64,000 nucleotides of DNA from Adineta ricciae (taxonomy: Eukaryota; Rotifera; Eurotatoria; Adinetida; Adinetidae): positions 310,001 to 374,000 of the forward strand of contig CAJNOJ010000013.1 of NCBI GenBank assembly GCA_905250025.1. Reading direction: 5' to 3'. The notes under the pieces are model-generated. The model was not told the DNA's origin. It saw only the letters and a list, made by a program, of their open reading frames with translations, and did not search any database. This document shows positions 61,537-64,000 of this stretch, piece by piece; positions within the stretch are counted from its first letter, which is position 1; each line of letters starts with the position of its first letter. Position numbers and translations under genes: made by a program.

Positions 61537-63418
61537 GAATGTCAAAGAGTAGATTAGACAGCGAAATATGAGTCGTGAATTTCGGAAGAAAATATGTTTT
61601 TGTTAGTGATTGTGATTTACTATGTCTTGCACGTGAAGAATTGACATGAATTGCATTTGATAAATGTTCTCACAGGATGAAAAAAGTGATCGGTATGTCA
61701 ACATAAGTAAAAACCAACGGTAGCAGTCTGCAAATATAATTACTGTTTTGAATACAAGAGTTATTTAAGATTGATTTACATGTGTCTCAAGTAGCTATTA
61801 TCGGAATTATGCTCTAGGATCAGACATTGACTTTACCTATTCAACGTGTGCAAGAAAATGAATCGACGAAGATTTTGGTAGACCCAAGAGTAATGTCAGA
61901 GTTAGGTATAGGTGGAGTCGTCATCTAGGATATTCACTCGATTACCACCTGACGATCCAAGCCAGTGTTTCAAACAGTCTAGCAGCGAACGAAACTCATA
62001 GGAGTCAATTTTAACCATTCATGATATGACTAGGAAAAATAATCCGCCATCTGATAGTAATTGTCTCACATCCTGCTCTGTGAATCCTGAAAATATAATC
62101 TGAAGGAATGAATCGTTTCACGTACATCAGAGTTCATCTACTCAGTTTAGTTCAAATAAGTAACAAGATAACTGTAGGAATATCACAACCAAGGGTTCGA
62201 AGTCTCTCTTCCGCGTAAATTGAACTAGTTTTTCTTCTCCTCCTACGTTGCCGACGTTAATCAAGAAGAAACAAGAGATGCTTTCGTCATTCTCTCGTAC
62301 AATAGAAGCATAGTGGAATACACATTTGACAGATCGCTTCTCATCGATATAGTTTCATTAATTGTAAATTAATTCTAAGAAAAACACAATCAATTTGAAA
62401 GCATTTCATAACTGTACGTTCAAATAATTGGTTTAGCTTAATAAAATATTTACATCGGAAAAAGAAAATGTCAGGTTCACTTATCTGAATTCCAAAACAT
62501 ATTGCTCACTGATGCCGTAGAATTGAATTTCTTATTCACACGACTTTTCACGCCTGCATTTTGCTATGTGAGCACTCGTCGTGGACTTTCTTATTGGATT
62601 AATTCTTTCATATTTAGTTCGTATCAATACACATTGTATTCACTTCTATCATAACATGCTTGTCATCAAGTACAATCTTTTTCGACATACACGCAGATAT
62701 GAAAGCAATGACTATCACATCAATTCGCTGACGGAAATGTCAATTCCTTTTTCTTACTTAGTTTTTTTTATTAAGATTTGTAAAAGAAGAACCTAGAGTG
62801 CTCAGAAATAAAGTTAGATGCGTATTTTCATTCCAAACAAAAGATCGACTAAATGCATGCTTACAAAAGCACCCAGACGAGGAAGAAAATATGCATTCTT
62901 CTCCGTAAAAAAGACCTTGTTCACGTAAGATTAACCTGGTAATTTACGTAGCTCGACTTTTCGTATGCAACACACTCTTTGTCATTCTATCGATCGGCAT
63001 TTTTCTCGTTAAAAATTTTCCCGATAGGTGTATATGACACGATCGTCTCAATTCATTTCCTTTTTGCACAGTTTTAACAGTAACTCGATCTAATGAACAG
63101 CTGAGATGCGTATTTATTAGCATCCGACATCATGCGATAGAACCGAGATATCAGTCGATTATTCTTTTAATTTCAACTAAGCATCTCGTGAATGGAAACT
63201 TTGTCACTTGACTGACAGGAATCGGGGAGAGAAAATCTTTTCTCTCTTTCTCTCTCTCTCTATTCTGTCGTCTTTATTTTTTCCGGTATTGTAAGAATAC
63301 TATATATTCTGTGTTTCTTTCTCTTTTATCTTTCTCGCTGGGAAACCCACTTTCCTTCTTTCTGTCGATGTAACGCTTGTTTTATAATTCAATACTTAGA
63401 TCATTTGATGACCATTAG
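61537..63418. other. Intergenic, about 1.9 kb, nothing recognised
   Basis: Upstream of the divergent GPCR and membrane-protein genes. It contains a short TC microsatellite at 63241-63261 followed by pyrimidine-rich sequence. The plus-strand frame 62581-62796 is hydrophobic at its start but has no further support. Confidence 0.4.
63241..63261. repeat. Short TC dinucleotide microsatellite
   Basis: A TC run with one TTT interruption, about 160 bp upstream of the GPCR start. Confidence 0.7.
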
Positions 63419-64000
63419 ATGGCTCTTGCTATCACAACAACTGATTCGATTTGTGTGATCTTATTCATTCTCGGTTTCATTGGCAATATTCTCGGACTTG
63501 TCGTATTTTCTTCTCGGCGCTTTCGTTGCTGTTCAACTTACGCGATTCTGTCATTAACTTCATTTTCTATTAATATCTTGTTTATTATACGTTACTCACT
63601 ACTGCTCCATTCGACTACACGACGATGGTTGTCGGAACATCTGGTTAGTTCGCATTGGTTGCCATGTAAAATCTTTCGTTTATCGTCGTCATTCCGAGTG
63701 ATTTCAGCATGGGTGACAGTCTTTTGGGTGATTGAACGATTTGTCTATGTCACGTCACGTTTAAACCTGATTGATCGTCATGTGAAATGTCATTTAATTA
63801 AAAAATATAAATTTTTATGGATGATTATTGTCATTTTAATTATGGTTATTATTGTAACTGGCCCAACTGTGATCTTTTTTTCACTAAATTTAACAAAGTA
63901 CAGCAGACCTATTTTTCATCCTCTATTTCATGTTCTTTCATCATTTGCTTTTAGGTTCAATGGAACACACACGACAATACAATGTACATTTGATGCGCAA
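63419..64000 (+). CDS. Rhodopsin-like GPCR, 5' part, cut by the window end
   Basis: Exon 1 is 63419-63897 and exon 2 begins at 63955; the gene runs past 64000. TM1 is ICVILFILGFIGNILGLVVF with the class A Gly-Asn. TM2 follows (YAILSLTSFSINILFIIRYS). A Cys (LPCKIF) precedes TM3, which ends WVIERFVYVTSR, with Glu-Arg-Phe in the DRY position. TM4 is WMIIVILIMVIIVTGPTVIF. An N-glycosylated second extracellular loop (KFNGTHTTIQCTFDA) with its disulphide Cys starts after the 57-bp intron. It resembles peptide-type orphan receptors and shares a general plan with the GPCR at 6302-8295. It is not close enough by eye to be a recent copy. Confidence 0.82.
   Translation, partial: MALAITTTDSICVILFILGFIGNILGLVVFSSRRFRCCSTYAILSLTSFSINILFIIRYSLLLHSTTRRWLSEHLVSSHWLPCKIFRLSSSFRVISAWVTVFWVIERFVYVTSRLNLIDRHVKCHLIKKYKFLWMIIVILIMVIIVTGPTVIFFSLNLTKYSRPIFHPLFHVLSSFAFRFNGTHTTIQCTFDAQ

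Overview
The window is eukaryotic nuclear DNA from a small-genome metazoan. The best guess is a rotifer, probably bdelloid. The reasons are AT-rich sequence, compact genes on both strands, canonical GT-AG introns mostly of about 47-70 bp, an animal gene set (tryptophan hydroxylase, TRPV, polycystin, K2P, tubby, rhodopsin-like GPCRs), tandem ARM-TIR-SAM proteins and sterol glucosyltransferases. The species assignment is inference; no rRNA, spliced-leader RNA or other diagnostic marker is present. No transposon, LTR element, CRISPR array or tRNA was recognised.

Layout. 0.4-2.2 kb: alpha-1,3-fucosyltransferase (+). 4.1-6.1 kb: short polycystin channel (+). 6.3-8.3 kb: rhodopsin-like GPCR (-). 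11.3-14.2 kb: tripeptidyl-peptidase/sedolisin (-). 16.0-18.2 kb: type II phosphatidylinositol 4-kinase (+). 18.6-21.0 kb: WDR1/AIP1 (+). 21.2-28.2 kb: two tandem ARM-like/TIR/SAM genes (-) sharing an apparently identical 758-bp block. 30.2-33.4 kb: TRPV-like channel (+). 34.4-36.6 kb: atypical calpain (+). 36.8-40.5 kb: large WD40 protein (-). 41.2-43.8 kb: tryptophan 5-hydroxylase with an unusual N-terminus (+). 43.9-45.4 kb: DHHC palmitoyltransferase (-). 46.5-49.7 kb: Tubby/TULP (+). 50.2-50.5 kb: 63-residue PMP3 proteolipid (+). 50.7-57.3 kb: two tandem sterol-glucosyltransferase-like genes (-). 57.7-59.0 kb: K2P potassium channel (-). 61.1-61.5 kb: small membrane protein (-). 63.4 kb to the end: a second GPCR running off the window (+).

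Exon joins were chosen by hand from GT/AG sites, reading phase and family conservation. All complete models close in frame, and most lengths match the families (WDR1 603 aa, TPP1 560 aa, PI4K2 455 or 470 aa). The genes are mostly unrelated housekeeping, signalling and neuronal functions rather than one pathway; two convergent pairs (WDR1 with the first TIR gene, tryptophan hydroxylase with the DHHC gene) sit close together.

The strongest unusual signals are: the tandem TIR genes, whose domain order is the reverse of SARM1 and which carry a conversion-like tract; a second conversion-like mosaic in the glucosyltransferase pair, including part of an intron; a tryptophan hydroxylase in which a novel helical N-terminus replaces the ACT domain; a calpain with Asp at the catalytic Asn position; a jelly-roll-like domain fused to the sterol glucosyltransferases; and a candidate 45-nt cassette exon in the PI4-kinase.
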